Assembly (NCBI GenBank): GCA_019359395.1
Contig: JAHHHK010000007.1
Coordinates: 124,001-188,000, forward strand
Direction of reading: 5' to 3'
Length of the DNA: 64,000 nt
Origin: Komarekiella atlantica HA4396-MV6
Lineage (GTDB): Bacteria > Cyanobacteriota > Cyanobacteriia > Cyanobacteriales > Nostocaceae
Part shown: positions 29,075-38,500 of the stretch, one piece after another
Numbering within the stretch: position 1 is the first letter of the stretch
Layout of the letters: each line of letters begins with the position of its first letter
The notes under the pieces: model-generated
Database searches by the model: none
Told to the model about the DNA's origin: nothing
The model's input: only the letters and a program-made list of their open reading frames with translations
Position numbers and translations under genes: made by a program

Positions 29075-29635
29075 TTAATAGCAATACTTGCCACCTTCGG
29101 CTGTAGCCTGCTCTTTTTCCGTTCGCATTCCCCCTATAATTGTCGAAACAATAACGCACCGCTTAGCTTTACCACCATATTTACTAGATAATGTGATCCG
29201 TCCTAAATTTTGAGTGTTACCTCTGTAGTCAAACTCAACTTTGCGTATCCCATTTGAAAGTGGAAAGTTTGTCTCAGAATCAAAATGGACACTGGAATCT
29301 AAATTATTCCAGTTAGCTGTAGATGGGTTTGCTGTAGCAGGATGAACCGCCCATTGAATAATACCGTTTTGTTCACGAAAGCTAACTTGCCAAGTCAATT
29401 TTTCTTTGGTAGCTTGGCTTCGAGCTTGGCGCATAGCAAGGTGAACTTCGTTTTGTGCAGTATTGAGGCGACGAGTATCCACAAAAGCCAGCCAATTAGG
29501 TATTCCCAGCGCGGCTAATATACTAATTAATACAACGACTACTAACATCTCTGGCAAAGTAAAACCACTGTTAGAGCGATTATTCAAGAAATTTTTTGCA
29601 TTAACTAGAGATGGTAAATGCACCTGAGTATCCAT
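29075..29635 (-). CDS. Pseudopilin, GspH/FimT type (HpsH-like)
   Basis: Minor pilin-like protein processed by prepilin peptidase and inserted in the inner membrane, probably part of the polysaccharide secretion apparatus. The 186 residues have a 26-residue leader, the cleavage motif SGFTLPEM with the invariant Glu at +5, and the hydrophobic helix LVVVVLISILAALGIPNWLAFV. The globular part (QNEVHLAMRQARSQATKEKLTWQVSF) strongly resembles that of the HpsD pseudopilin, as does the end CVIVSTIIGGMRTEK. Its start overlaps the upstream glycosyltransferase by 35 bases in another frame, implying coupled translation. It may correspond to HpsH of Nostoc punctiforme, though I assign that only tentatively. 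Confidence 0.85.
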   Translation of the reverse strand: MDTQVHLPSLVNAKNFLNNRSNSGFTLPEMLVVVVLISILAALGIPNWLAFVDTRRLNTAQNEVHLAMRQARSQATKEKLTWQVSFREQNGIIQWAVHPATANPSTANWNNLDSSVHFDSETNFPLSNGIRKVEFDYRGNTQNLGRITLSSKYGGKAKRCVIVSTIIGGMRTEKEQATAEGGKYCY

Positions 29636-30611
29636 TTCTATTTTCTAATCGGTTCTCAGCCTCTTGACTTCTGTTTTTGTGTTGGTTAATAATGCTGTGT
29701 AGTGAGGTAGGTAGAAAAAGGATTATAACAATTTTCAATAATAGTTTTAAGCTGAAAGTTATACGTTGGAGCCTTGAAGAATTATTCAAAACATAATTCC
29801 ATAAAAATTTAGCTGCTACTAGACCCTTTTGTCGATTAAAGGGCTTTTGTAGGGCTTTGCATGTTAGGTATTTGTATAAATTTGTAAGACTGATATTCCA
29901 ATTATCCTTAAGTGCTGATGGTCTTGCACAATACGCTCGTTTAAGTACTTCTAGGCAGGCTTTTTCCTGTCTGACAAGATTAGAAGAAACTGAATTAGCA
30001 CTTATTCGGTATAAGATTTGTACAGATGGGATGCATACAAAATCTAACTTGTAAGCTAATCGCAACCACATATCCCAATCTTGAGCAGCACTTAGGGATT
30101 GATCGAATCCACCTAATTCGATTAAAGCTTCTCTACGAATTAGAGGATTAGAACCATTCTCTAAAAAATTAGTCAGCAATAGATTTTCATAAATATTTCC
30201 ATTGATATTAATGTGTGTACCTGAAACTACGAATTCACCATTTTCATTAATATAATCAGTCCAGCTATAAGCAACTACTGCTTGAGAGTTTTCCTGCAAA
30301 GCTTTTAACTGAAGTTCTAGCTTATCAGCCGTCCAGATATCATCTGCATCTAAGAAACTAATAAATTCTCCAACCGCATAATTCAGTCCACGGTTACGAC
30401 TAACGTTTCCCCCAGAATTACTAAAGGAAAATACTTTTATTCTGGAGTCTTTAAATTGTGAAATTATATCTAAAGTAGAATCTTGCGAACCATCATTAAT
30501 TATAATTAGCTCAAAATCAACAAAAGTTTGGTTTAAAACAGATTCAATTGTTGTTTTAATAGTTTTTTCACTATTGTAAGCTGGGATAATTACAGAAATT
30601 TTTGGCATCAT
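29601..30611 (-). CDS. Family 2 glycosyltransferase (hps cluster, HpsG position)
   Basis: GT-A glycosyltransferase for polysaccharide assembly at the inner face of the membrane. The 336 residues start MMPKISVIIPAYNSEKTIKTTIESVLNQ and continue with IIINDGSQDSTL and the metal-binding FLDADDIW. The acceptor-side GGFDQSLSAAQDWDMWLRLAY contains the ED/WD-type catalytic base region. A hydrophobic stretch near the C-terminus (LLKIVIILFLPTSL) may bind the membrane. In order it is the third glycosyltransferase after hpsE. Its final 35 bases overlap the next pseudopilin gene. Confidence 0.88.
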   Translation of the reverse strand: MMPKISVIIPAYNSEKTIKTTIESVLNQTFVDFELIIINDGSQDSTLDIISQFKDSRIKVFSFSNSGGNVSRNRGLNYAVGEFISFLDADDIWTADKLELQLKALQENSQAVVAYSWTDYINENGEFVVSGTHININGNIYENLLLTNFLENGSNPLIRREALIELGGFDQSLSAAQDWDMWLRLAYKLDFVCIPSVQILYRISANSVSSNLVRQEKACLEVLKRAYCARPSALKDNWNISLTNLYKYLTCKALQKPFNRQKGLVAAKFLWNYVLNNSSRLQRITFSLKLLLKIVIILFLPTSLHSIINQHKNRSQEAENRLENRNGYSGAFTISS

Positions 30612-30822
30612 CTGACTGATCTATATCAGGGTTCACAAATTTAGTGTTCCCTGTAATTACGCCAAAATAACATTTTCCTGTAAAAGACCTAAAAATTTAT
30701 ATATAATTGTTGATTGAGACAAATATAAATTTAGTGTTCCTGTCTTTTGAGATTCAGTAGCATAGCTACATGTAAGTATATTTATAGAAATAAACAGAAA
30801 ATAATAAATTATAGATGGCTAA

Positions 30823-31800
30823 TTAATTATTTAACTTTCGTATATTATTTTTTAAGCAATAAAAAGGACTCATCATGCTACCCAAATAAAATTGGATTTC
30901 AAAAAGCGCGATTAAGTCACTTTTTGATTTACCTCTATACTTAATTAGATGCTCTAAGACTCGGCGCAAATTACCCACAAAGGTTCTTACAAACACTATT
31001 GGTTTTTGCCAGTTTTTAGTATTTATCAAGCGTAACTGACAAATACACAAACCACATCCACGAGCCAGACTTAATAAGTAATCTTTTTCTAATCGCCAAT
31101 GTGGTATTTGATGATAAGTATGCATAGTTGGATTATACCAAATTTGCCAGCCTGCATAATGGATGTAAAGCAATGGCTCATAATCATCACCCTGCACCAA
31201 AATGCCAGGTAATTTTCCACTCAATTTAGGTCGTTGTGGAACATTCTCGCACCACGCTTGTTTACGAACAACAAGGGCCGCACCAGGAGGAAGTCTTAAA
31301 TTAGCAGCATCAAATAAATATGGTTCTAGTCCGTGTTCTCTGATAGCTAAAAAAGCTTGAATTCTCTCAAACTCTTTCGGTGGCTTTACTTCAAAATCAC
31401 CATGAATTTGTCCACTCCAAACACCTGCTTGAGGATGCTCAACCCCAAAAGCGTAAGCTTCTGCTAACCAATTAGGAGCGGGGAGGTTATCATCATCTAA
31501 AAATGCGATGAGTTCACCTCTGGCTTCGCGTACTGCACGCAGTCTTGCAAAAGCGGCTCCCTGTTCGGTTTCTAAAAAGTATCTCAATGGAAATTTACTA
31601 TTGCAGATTTTTTGGTAACTCTCTATTACCTCATACGTATTATCGGAACTATTATTATCCACAATAACAATTTCTCCATTGAGGTGTTCTACTCCCGTCT
31701 GGGCCAAAAGCTTATCCAAAATCTTAGGTAAACGAGTTGCACCGTTATATGTAGGAATGGCTATAGTTATATCTAGACTTTCAATTAGTAACTCAGTCAT
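30823..31800 (-). CDS. Family 2 glycosyltransferase, HpsE paralogue (HpsF position)
   Basis: GT-A glycosyltransferase of the HpsE type. From ATG at 31800 it has about 325 residues; a TTG three codons upstream directly abuts the hpsE stop. Motifs are ITIAIPTYNGATRLPKILDKLL, IVDNNSSDNTYEVIESY, GAAFARLRAVREARGELIAFLDDDNLPAPNWL (acidic DDD triad) and LVQGDDYEPLLYIHYAGWQIWYNPTM. It aligns along its whole length by eye with the preceding hpsE product, so the pair is a tandem duplication. They probably add successive sugars to the same polymer. Confidence 0.88.
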   Translation of the reverse strand: MTELLIESLDITIAIPTYNGATRLPKILDKLLAQTGVEHLNGEIVIVDNNSSDNTYEVIESYQKICNSKFPLRYFLETEQGAAFARLRAVREARGELIAFLDDDNLPAPNWLAEAYAFGVEHPQAGVWSGQIHGDFEVKPPKEFERIQAFLAIREHGLEPYLFDAANLRLPPGAALVVRKQAWCENVPQRPKLSGKLPGILVQGDDYEPLLYIHYAGWQIWYNPTMHTYHQIPHWRLEKDYLLSLARGCGLCICQLRLINTKNWQKPIVFVRTFVGNLRRVLEHLIKYRGKSKSDLIALFEIQFYLGSMMSPFYCLKNNIRKLNN

Positions 31801-31809
31801 AATGGTCAA

Positions 31810-32778
31810 TTATTTATCATTTGTTTTTAAATATCCGTTCTTCCAAAGATAAAAAGGACTGATGAAGCTACTTAAAAAAAGTTGCATTTCGCAAGCAGCA
31901 ACTAAATCAGTTTTTAACTTTGTTTTATATTTAATTAAGTGAAAACCAATTTTACGTAAATCATTTATCATATAAGCTAAACACGTAGCTGGTCTATATA
32001 TAGGTTTTATATTTACCATCCTAGTAATATAACGGCTAAGTCCAATACCTCGAAAAAATGGAATCAAATAGGCTTTTTGCAAGCGAGAACTTGGTATTTT
32101 GTGATAAATCTCCATCTCTGGGTTATACCAAACTTGCCATCCTGATTTTTGAATGTATGAGAGCATTTCCAGGTCTTCACTGGTGAGCATATTGCCGTTA
32201 ATTCTACCAGTTAAAATAGAATGATCTGGTACACTTTCTAACCAAGCTTGTCTGCGGATAACAAGTCCGGCAGAAGGAGGTAGCAATTTTTTTGCAGGTT
32301 CATACAGTAGCGGTAAATTTCCTCGCTCTGTAATTGCCAAAAATGGAGCAATTCGCTGAAAGTTTTGCGGTGGTTCTACTTCCCAGTCAGGATGAATTTG
32401 GCTACCATAAGCTCCCGCTTTAAGATACTTTTGACCAAAAGCATAAGCTGCGGCTACCCAAGTTGATAGTGGGTAATTATCATCGTCTAGAAAACCTATA
32501 AGTTTGCCTTTAGCTTCTTCAACTGCTCGTTTTCGAGCATAAGCTGCTCCCTGTCGTGCTTCAAAGCAGTATTTTAAAGGGTAAAGGCATTGCCAATTTT
32601 GTTGATAATTTTGAACAACTTTCTTTGTATTGTCAGTGCTGTTATTATCTACAACTATAATTTCCCAAGTTAAATTTTCTGTGTAAATTTGGTTTTGCAG
32701 CCGCTCCAGTAGTTCAGGTAAACGACTTTCACCGTTGTAAGTTGGGATAGCTACAGTAAAGTCAAGGCTCTCAGTCAT
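31810..32778 (-). CDS. hpsE: Hormogonium polysaccharide glycosyltransferase HpsE
   Basis: Family 2 glycosyltransferase of the hps locus, expected to elongate the hormogonium slime polysaccharide. The 322 residues begin MTESLDFTVAIPTYNGESRLPE, followed by IIVVDNNSTDNTKKV, GKLIGFLDDDNYPLSTWV with the metal-binding aspartates, and LTSEDLEMLSYIQKSGWQVWYNPEME. The C-terminal HLIKYKTKLKTDLVAACEMQLFLSSFISPFYLWKN resembles the end of the next gene. It starts 220 bases after hpsD, and the neighbouring paralogue starts nine bases after its stop. Confidence 0.88.
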   Translation of the reverse strand: MTESLDFTVAIPTYNGESRLPELLERLQNQIYTENLTWEIIVVDNNSTDNTKKVVQNYQQNWQCLYPLKYCFEARQGAAYARKRAVEEAKGKLIGFLDDDNYPLSTWVAAAYAFGQKYLKAGAYGSQIHPDWEVEPPQNFQRIAPFLAITERGNLPLLYEPAKKLLPPSAGLVIRRQAWLESVPDHSILTGRINGNMLTSEDLEMLSYIQKSGWQVWYNPEMEIYHKIPSSRLQKAYLIPFFRGIGLSRYITRMVNIKPIYRPATCLAYMINDLRKIGFHLIKYKTKLKTDLVAACEMQLFLSSFISPFYLWKNGYLKTNDK

Positions 32779-32998
32779 CTTCCCAAAGTTATATTTTATT
32801 AAAGTGCTTCTTGAGGATGCCCAGCGAATGCTAACAATGCAACAGGGCGTATTGTATGGCTAATTAACTACAAGTAAACAATAATATTTAAAACCAGAAA
32901 TTTGCATCTGAATATTACAATTTTGCTCTTAAGGTGCAGTTTCCCGTACCGTATTATTACAGAAATTTTTGCATGATTTTTCTACCAACAAAATTTAT

Positions 32999-33694
32999 TT
33001 AGTTGCATTGAGAGTCTTTCGCTGTTCGCATTCCTCCAACAAGAGTATCTACAATGATGCAACGCTTTGAGTTACCAGCTAATATCGAGCCTCTAGAGTT
33101 AGGTACAGCTACGGCTATTTTCAAACCAAGTTGGTCTGATGAACCTCCTGCTGTTCCAAAGTCTACATTGGGTAAAGTACCCATGTAGTCGAAAGTAATC
33201 GTGCCATTACCCAATTGAGTGTAGTTTATATTGGCAGAGGCTTTTTTATTAGCAGTGGTACTATCAAGGTTGGTGTACAGCAGAACTTGCTCTGATTGAA
33301 ATGCCATATCCTCACCCAAAGTTTTCCAACCCGAAGATGGGACAGTAGTACCTTGATAAATCAGCAGCTTGGGAACGCCGTTTTCATTTTTAAAACTGAC
33401 ACTGTAGCTAAGTTTTTTCTTTTTAGCTTCTCGCTGTGCTTCCTGTAATGCGGCTACAACGGCGTCATTAGCCTTATTTACCCGCTGCCGATTTGCAAAG
33501 GCGAGCCAACCAGGAGCCGCGATCGCACCTAAAATACCTATCATCAACACCACTGCGATTAATTCCAGTAAACTAAAGCCAGCATCATGTCGGGTGTATC
33601 CAGAAGCATAGCGCAGCCTGTTAACCAGATATCGCTGTTTACTGTTCCTATTCCAGTCACCGGGGTGCAATAACTTCAAACTTAAATTTTCCAT
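32999..33694 (-). CDS. hpsD: Pseudopilin HpsD (GspH/FimT type)
   Basis: Pilin-like protein for polysaccharide secretion with the type IV pilus system. The 231 residues have an unusually long basic leader of about 39 residues ending at the prepilin peptidase motif AGFSLLEL, with Glu at +5, and the helix IAVVLMIGILGAIAAPGWLAFAN. The domain following (DAVVAALQEAQREAKKKKLSYSVSFKNENG) and the closing CIIVDTLVGGMRTAKDSQC match the other GspH-like pseudopilin at 29075. A pair of cysteines near the C-terminus could form a disulphide. Order hpsA-B-C-D as in Nostoc punctiforme underlies the name. Confidence 0.85.
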   Translation of the reverse strand: MENLSLKLLHPGDWNRNSKQRYLVNRLRYASGYTRHDAGFSLLELIAVVLMIGILGAIAAPGWLAFANRQRVNKANDAVVAALQEAQREAKKKKLSYSVSFKNENGVPKLLIYQGTTVPSSGWKTLGEDMAFQSEQVLLYTNLDSTTANKKASANINYTQLGNGTITFDYMGTLPNVDFGTAGGSSDQLGLKIAVAVPNSRGSILAGNSKRCIIVDTLVGGMRTAKDSQCN

Positions 33695-33732
33695 AATCAG
33701 CTGCCATTAAATAGTCCTTTGATTTTCAGCTT

Positions 33733-34725
33733 TTACTTGGTATACAAGTATCCGCGTCCTTGTACTCGTACACTTGCAGTTGGAAAATAAGTTTTTTTGC
33801 TCTCAGTGTAATTCAGTTTAGTTGAATCGTTTTCGATACGAGCAAGCGCGTTTCCTCGTAAAAATACCTGTGCTGTTGTGTTAACTCTATCGACACAGGC
33901 ATAAAAACTAGTCATTTTACCTGTAGCACGAGTATTGAAGCTGGCTGTGTTTGGTGATACTTTTGACCATGTGATGCTAGCGGAGTTAGGAGGGCATGTT
34001 ACCGCTGGCGCTGCTGGTACGTCGTCTGTTTTGGTTTGGTCAATAAAGTCAACAAGCACTATGCTATCGGCAGTATAAGTGGCTGTGGCTTTTGTCCAAG
34101 CATTCATTTTTTCGGCTAGCGTGCCCACTCCATCAAGCTTAAATGGAGCAAAGCCTGGACTAGGACACTGACCTGCTAAATACTTTCCACAAGTTTGTGT
34201 ACTGCTGGGATCTGCTACGCCATCCCTAATTTGCCATCTGGCAATACGAGCAGCATTAGACCATGTAGAGCTAGTATCTTTAATTAAATAGTAGGCAACT
34301 AATGAATACACAAAAGTATCATTAGTATTATTTGTTCCAGAGCCAATTGTAAATGCCTTGCTAACTAATTCGCGCTTCCAAAAGACAAGCACAGGAACCC
34401 TATCTGTCTTCGTCGTAGGTGCTCGATCAGGTAGTTTATCTTTAATAGCTTCGATTCCGGCATCATCATAGATATAGATTGCCTGCTGTAAATCACGGGA
34501 AATATAATCTAGTGCAGCTTGGATTTCTTGCTCAGAATTTGCCTTGGCTTGCTCCTGTCGGTCTGTATTCATAATGTTGATCATGAATCCCATCAACGGC
34601 GTTATGACAAGGAATGCCAGAATCATGGCTATCAGCAATTCAATCATGGTGAAACCACCAACTTGCTCAACACCTTGAGAGCGTTGCATCTGCTTGCTGA
34701 GCAGGAATTTTAGTGTCCTCATCAT
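33733..34725 (-). CDS. hpsC: Pseudopilin HpsC (GspJ/PilW type)
   Basis: Larger minor-pilin-like component. The 330 residues contain the prepilin motif GGFTMIEL with Glu at +5 after a 24-residue leader, then IAMILAFLVITPLMGFMINIM. The next helix EQAKANSEQEIQAALDYISRDLQQAIYIYDD is typical of GspJ/PilW-like minor pseudopilins. The long C-terminal domain has four cysteines (TCGKYLAGQC, VTCPP, YACVD), suggesting two disulphides. It lies between hpsB and hpsD with short gaps, consistent with one operon. Confidence 0.86.
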   Translation of the reverse strand: MMRTLKFLLSKQMQRSQGVEQVGGFTMIELLIAMILAFLVITPLMGFMINIMNTDRQEQAKANSEQEIQAALDYISRDLQQAIYIYDDAGIEAIKDKLPDRAPTTKTDRVPVLVFWKRELVSKAFTIGSGTNNTNDTFVYSLVAYYLIKDTSSTWSNAARIARWQIRDGVADPSSTQTCGKYLAGQCPSPGFAPFKLDGVGTLAEKMNAWTKATATYTADSIVLVDFIDQTKTDDVPAAPAVTCPPNSASITWSKVSPNTASFNTRATGKMTSFYACVDRVNTTAQVFLRGNALARIENDSTKLNYTESKKTYFPTASVRVQGRGYLYTK

Positions 34726-34793
34726 GTTGCGGTATTCTCTTTACTGTATGGATACACAGCTATCAATTTCATAATGTGAATTTGCCCAGTCTT

Positions 34794-35480
34794 TTATTGG
34801 CAGTTGCTATTCGTTGCAGTACCAAGACGTTGACATAAAGCCTGAAATGAAGTGTTAGTACTAGCAATGTCGGTTGTCATTTCTATTAGTGGTGCTTGCC
34901 GCTCACCCAATCCACCTGTAAAGGTTTGTTGTGTTTTCTTAGTCTCATCACTGACGGTTAGAGTTTTGGTAAAGTCAGCGTTTGCCCGATAAACCCGAAT
35001 TCCTAAACGATAACCGTCGTTTGGCTGACTTCCTGTGACTTTAATTTGAGCAGCCTGAATGTAAAACTCAAAGGGCTTGTCTGTGCAATCTGTACTAGTA
35101 ATATTGCCATTCTTCGTAAAGCAATATAAACCAGTCGATGATGTGGGAGGAGGCATATCTGTACTGCTAATTAAATAGGCTGCTGCTTGAGTTGAATTTG
35201 AAACATTTCGGGTTGTCGTTGCATTTGCCGGATCTCGTGAAATGATTGCACTTGGGGCTGCAATTGCTCCAGTCCTGACACCATCAATGTATGTTTTTAC
35301 AGCGCGAGTTGCCAGTTCTACCCGTCGAGACTGAACGCGGGTTGCTGTTGCCAGGACGATTACAGGTGCGATCGCTGTTAGTAAAATAGCAACTACAAGT
35401 AGTGCTACCAACGATTCAATAATCGTAAAACCAGACTCATCAAAAGAGCAGCTTATTTGTTGTTGTTTGCGTTTAATCAT
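34794..35480 (-). CDS. hpsB: Pseudopilin HpsB (GspI/PilV type)
   Basis: Minor pilin-like protein of the hps secretion apparatus. The 228 residues have the motif SGFTIIES with Glu at +5 after a leader of about 17 residues, followed by the helix LVALLVVAILLTAIAPVIVLATATRVQSRRVE. The soluble part is Ser/Thr/Asn-rich with cysteines at LYCFTKNG, STDCTDK and the very C-terminus (LCQRLGTATNSNCQ), typical of extracytoplasmic disulphide-bonded pilins. It starts 31 bases after the hpsA stop. Confidence 0.86.
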   Translation of the reverse strand: MIKRKQQQISCSFDESGFTIIESLVALLVVAILLTAIAPVIVLATATRVQSRRVELATRAVKTYIDGVRTGAIAAPSAIISRDPANATTTRNVSNSTQAAAYLISSTDMPPPTSSTGLYCFTKNGNITSTDCTDKPFEFYIQAAQIKVTGSQPNDGYRLGIRVYRANADFTKTLTVSDETKKTQQTFTGGLGERQAPLIEMTTDIASTNTSFQALCQRLGTATNSNCQ

Positions 35481-35511
35481 TGCGAATCACCAACTTCTAA
35501 GATTTGATTAG

Positions 35512-38500
35512 TTAATCACAACGACGTTGATCTTCGTCGATTGCATAAGTATCGTCGGATTTTTTAGCACACAACAAAGTTTTCACCCAGGCATCATCTC
35601 TACCAACTTCCCGAAAGAACTCATCTGGAAGATCATCTGGAATTCTCACCAATTTTTGAGCAAATAAGTCAGGCGACTGAGAAAGCAGCCCTACATCATA
35701 ACCCCACTGCCGTGTAGGAGCCAGATAGAAAGGAGCTTTATTGGCATTACCATTGATCGGATAAGTTCCACCTGTTGTTAAAAATGCCCTAAATGGCCCA
35801 GTAGCATAAGCACTGCGCTTGAACTGGATAAAAGAGCCACTAATTCTAGCCTTAATAGCATCTCCTGTAGTTCCGGTTGGGTTCCAGTTCTCCAAAAACC
35901 GCACAAAGTTATGTAAGCCACCATTATCTTCTGTGGGACGTGCAGGAGTATCTCCAGCTGCCGCAGCTAAATTGAATGTGGTTTCAGTAGCTAGTTGTAG
36001 CCAGTTGTTGTGATAGTTATTGTTACTGATATCAGGGCCTATAATCGTATTTTTGAGTGAACCATCTCCTCCTTCTTGAGGTGTTCCAAAGGGCGTGTTG
36101 ATTTGTAAAATTGCTTGCAAGCGGGGCTGGTCTAGCAAATTCGCGTCGGTAGGAATGTCAGAAAGCAACAAATGCTTATCAGGTGGCTCTTTATCTGAAG
36201 GATCATTTGTTGGATTTCCAGCATCTGTGGTTGTCCTGAACCATAGAGCGTTAGCGGCAAGCCGAGGATAAGTACCAGCGCTATAAGGAAACTCTGCCAC
36301 ATTGCCAGATCCATCAATTCCCAAGGGTGTAGGACGCTTAGGAGTATTGCCATCAAGAACCAAGTTGCCACTAATATCACGTTTGAAGGCAACTCGACGG
36401 GGGAAGCGTTTATATGCAGCAGCGGCAGGGGGGACAGCTGTCGTACCCGAATCTAAGTCACTTATTATTTTACCTACAATGCCACCAGTAATATTCCATG
36501 AATTTGCAGTTGTTGTAACTTTCCAGTCTCCAGGTTCACACTTTGAAACAGGTAGTTTCAGACAGACTTCCATTAAATACTCGTTAAAATTTCCTCGTCG
36601 CTGAACTGGTGTAACAAAGTTGTTGAGGTACGAGCTACCTTGAACACCGTTAGTTGAATCACTATCAATGTCTTTAGCAGGGCGCTCGACTAGTGCTGCT
36701 GTCGTGTCATACCATTGAGCATTGGTGACGTAGGCATTAGTATAAAAGCCCCTATCCTTAAAGTCCTCAATGGAAGTCTCATCCCCTAAGTTATTATTCA
36801 GGTCATAGTCTCCCTCGTCGCGGAAACCCGTTCGGAAGTTATTAGAAAGTAGGGTTACAGCATCTGCCAGTACGCTTGCAGGCCGCCAGTTGTCTCCAAC
36901 AGTACAATTTGGCAGTCTCGCGTCACCTGAGCGACATGCAAAGTTAACGTTGCGTTGAGCTGCGGTGCGAGTATAAAAATTGCTCCAATCATCTAACAGT
37001 GTTGTTGTGAACTCTTGCTGAGGATTAGGAGGAGTACTGAAGTCACTATGAAGATTAAAGTCTCCCTTAATATATACAGGCAAGTTAGAAGCCAAAATTA
37101 GCCCTTTCTCTGCGTCTCTATAATTCTGTGTACGCCAGATTTTTCGACCATTGATCAACATAATGGCGTTAGGACGGCGAGTCGGGTCAAGCTTGAAGTC
37201 TACAGGACTTTCTGTATTCTGATTTACTCCTGTTGCACTCAAATCCAAAAGTGCGTCATCACGAGTGGCGTAGACAATACCGCTATTGGGTAGTAAATAT
37301 TCAGTTGCTGTTGCTGTACCACCGCTAATAGTTTGTCCTCGCAGCAAGTCAATATCTAAAACTGTGGTGCGAATTTCTAGGGGTTGACGCTGTTCCTTAG
37401 ACAAGTTGTACTCTGCGGTTGATGGCACGTTGGCTTTTGGTACAGTACCATCTCCATTGACACCATCTGCATTTGTGAATGTTTCTACACCAAGTGTTGA
37501 CTGATTTTGGTGAATTGCCTTAATTTGCCTGGCATCGAGAAAGGCAGTCTCCATAATTGCACCGTGAGGAATAACCGTATTTGTGGGGCTACCAATGGTG
37601 CCATCTAAAATTTGTAAGGCGCAAAGTGCAGATTCAATAGCAGACCTTTCTGAGAGAGTGCGATCATCGGCATCAGTTTTTGCCAGAGCCTTTTGAAGTG
37701 GCTCATTCACCCAACGTCCATTGGGATATTTTAATTGGGCTTGGTAACTCAGCGCTGCTGCATAAGTGGTTTCACCGCTAGCAGTGTCAGGAGAAGGGTA
37801 GACTATCCCATTGTTAGAAGCACCGCCAGCAGCCTTATTAAAGGGAATTGTTGCTAAGTCTAAGTTCTTGGCTCTAGTACTGTTAGTGGGATCGTAGTAG
37901 CTACTAACACAAGCAATAGGTGGTGGCGCTTTCTCGTCGTCCTCATTGTCATAACCGGCGACGTTATAGTGATAAACCACTGTCGCCCGCATCCGTAGGT
38001 AGGGCGTATTTGAGTTGTCTGTTAATTCGATATTTGGATCTTTGGTACTGGTAGCAGTTGCTTGAGTAGCTGTCTGGGAAGCAACTGGCATCATGTCTGA
38101 CCAGATTCGGTCTGTGGCAGTTTTGGCTGCTGTGAACTTAGCACTAGTTTCAGTGACGGTATATTTCTCAGGTAAATAAATTCCTGCACCCGTAACTACC
38201 CGCAAGCCACCAACAGGATCTTGCGGACTAGTCGGTATTTTAGCAGCTGCCAATTCCCAGTCTTGATCTCGATCTGTGGCTCCTAAATCAGCCAGTTGCT
38301 CCACGCGGGTGCGGCGAGTGCGAGTTCCATCTCCGTCATCCCATACAATACTTGTAATATTTTGGGTATCTTGCGGATTTGGCCCAACAAAGCTTGTTCC
38401 ATTCCACCAAAGTTCAGGCAGGTTGTTACCCATCAAAACCCTGTCGCCCAAAAATTGCTCTTTACCTTCCAACTGTTTTTGCAGTTTATTTGGTTCAGTC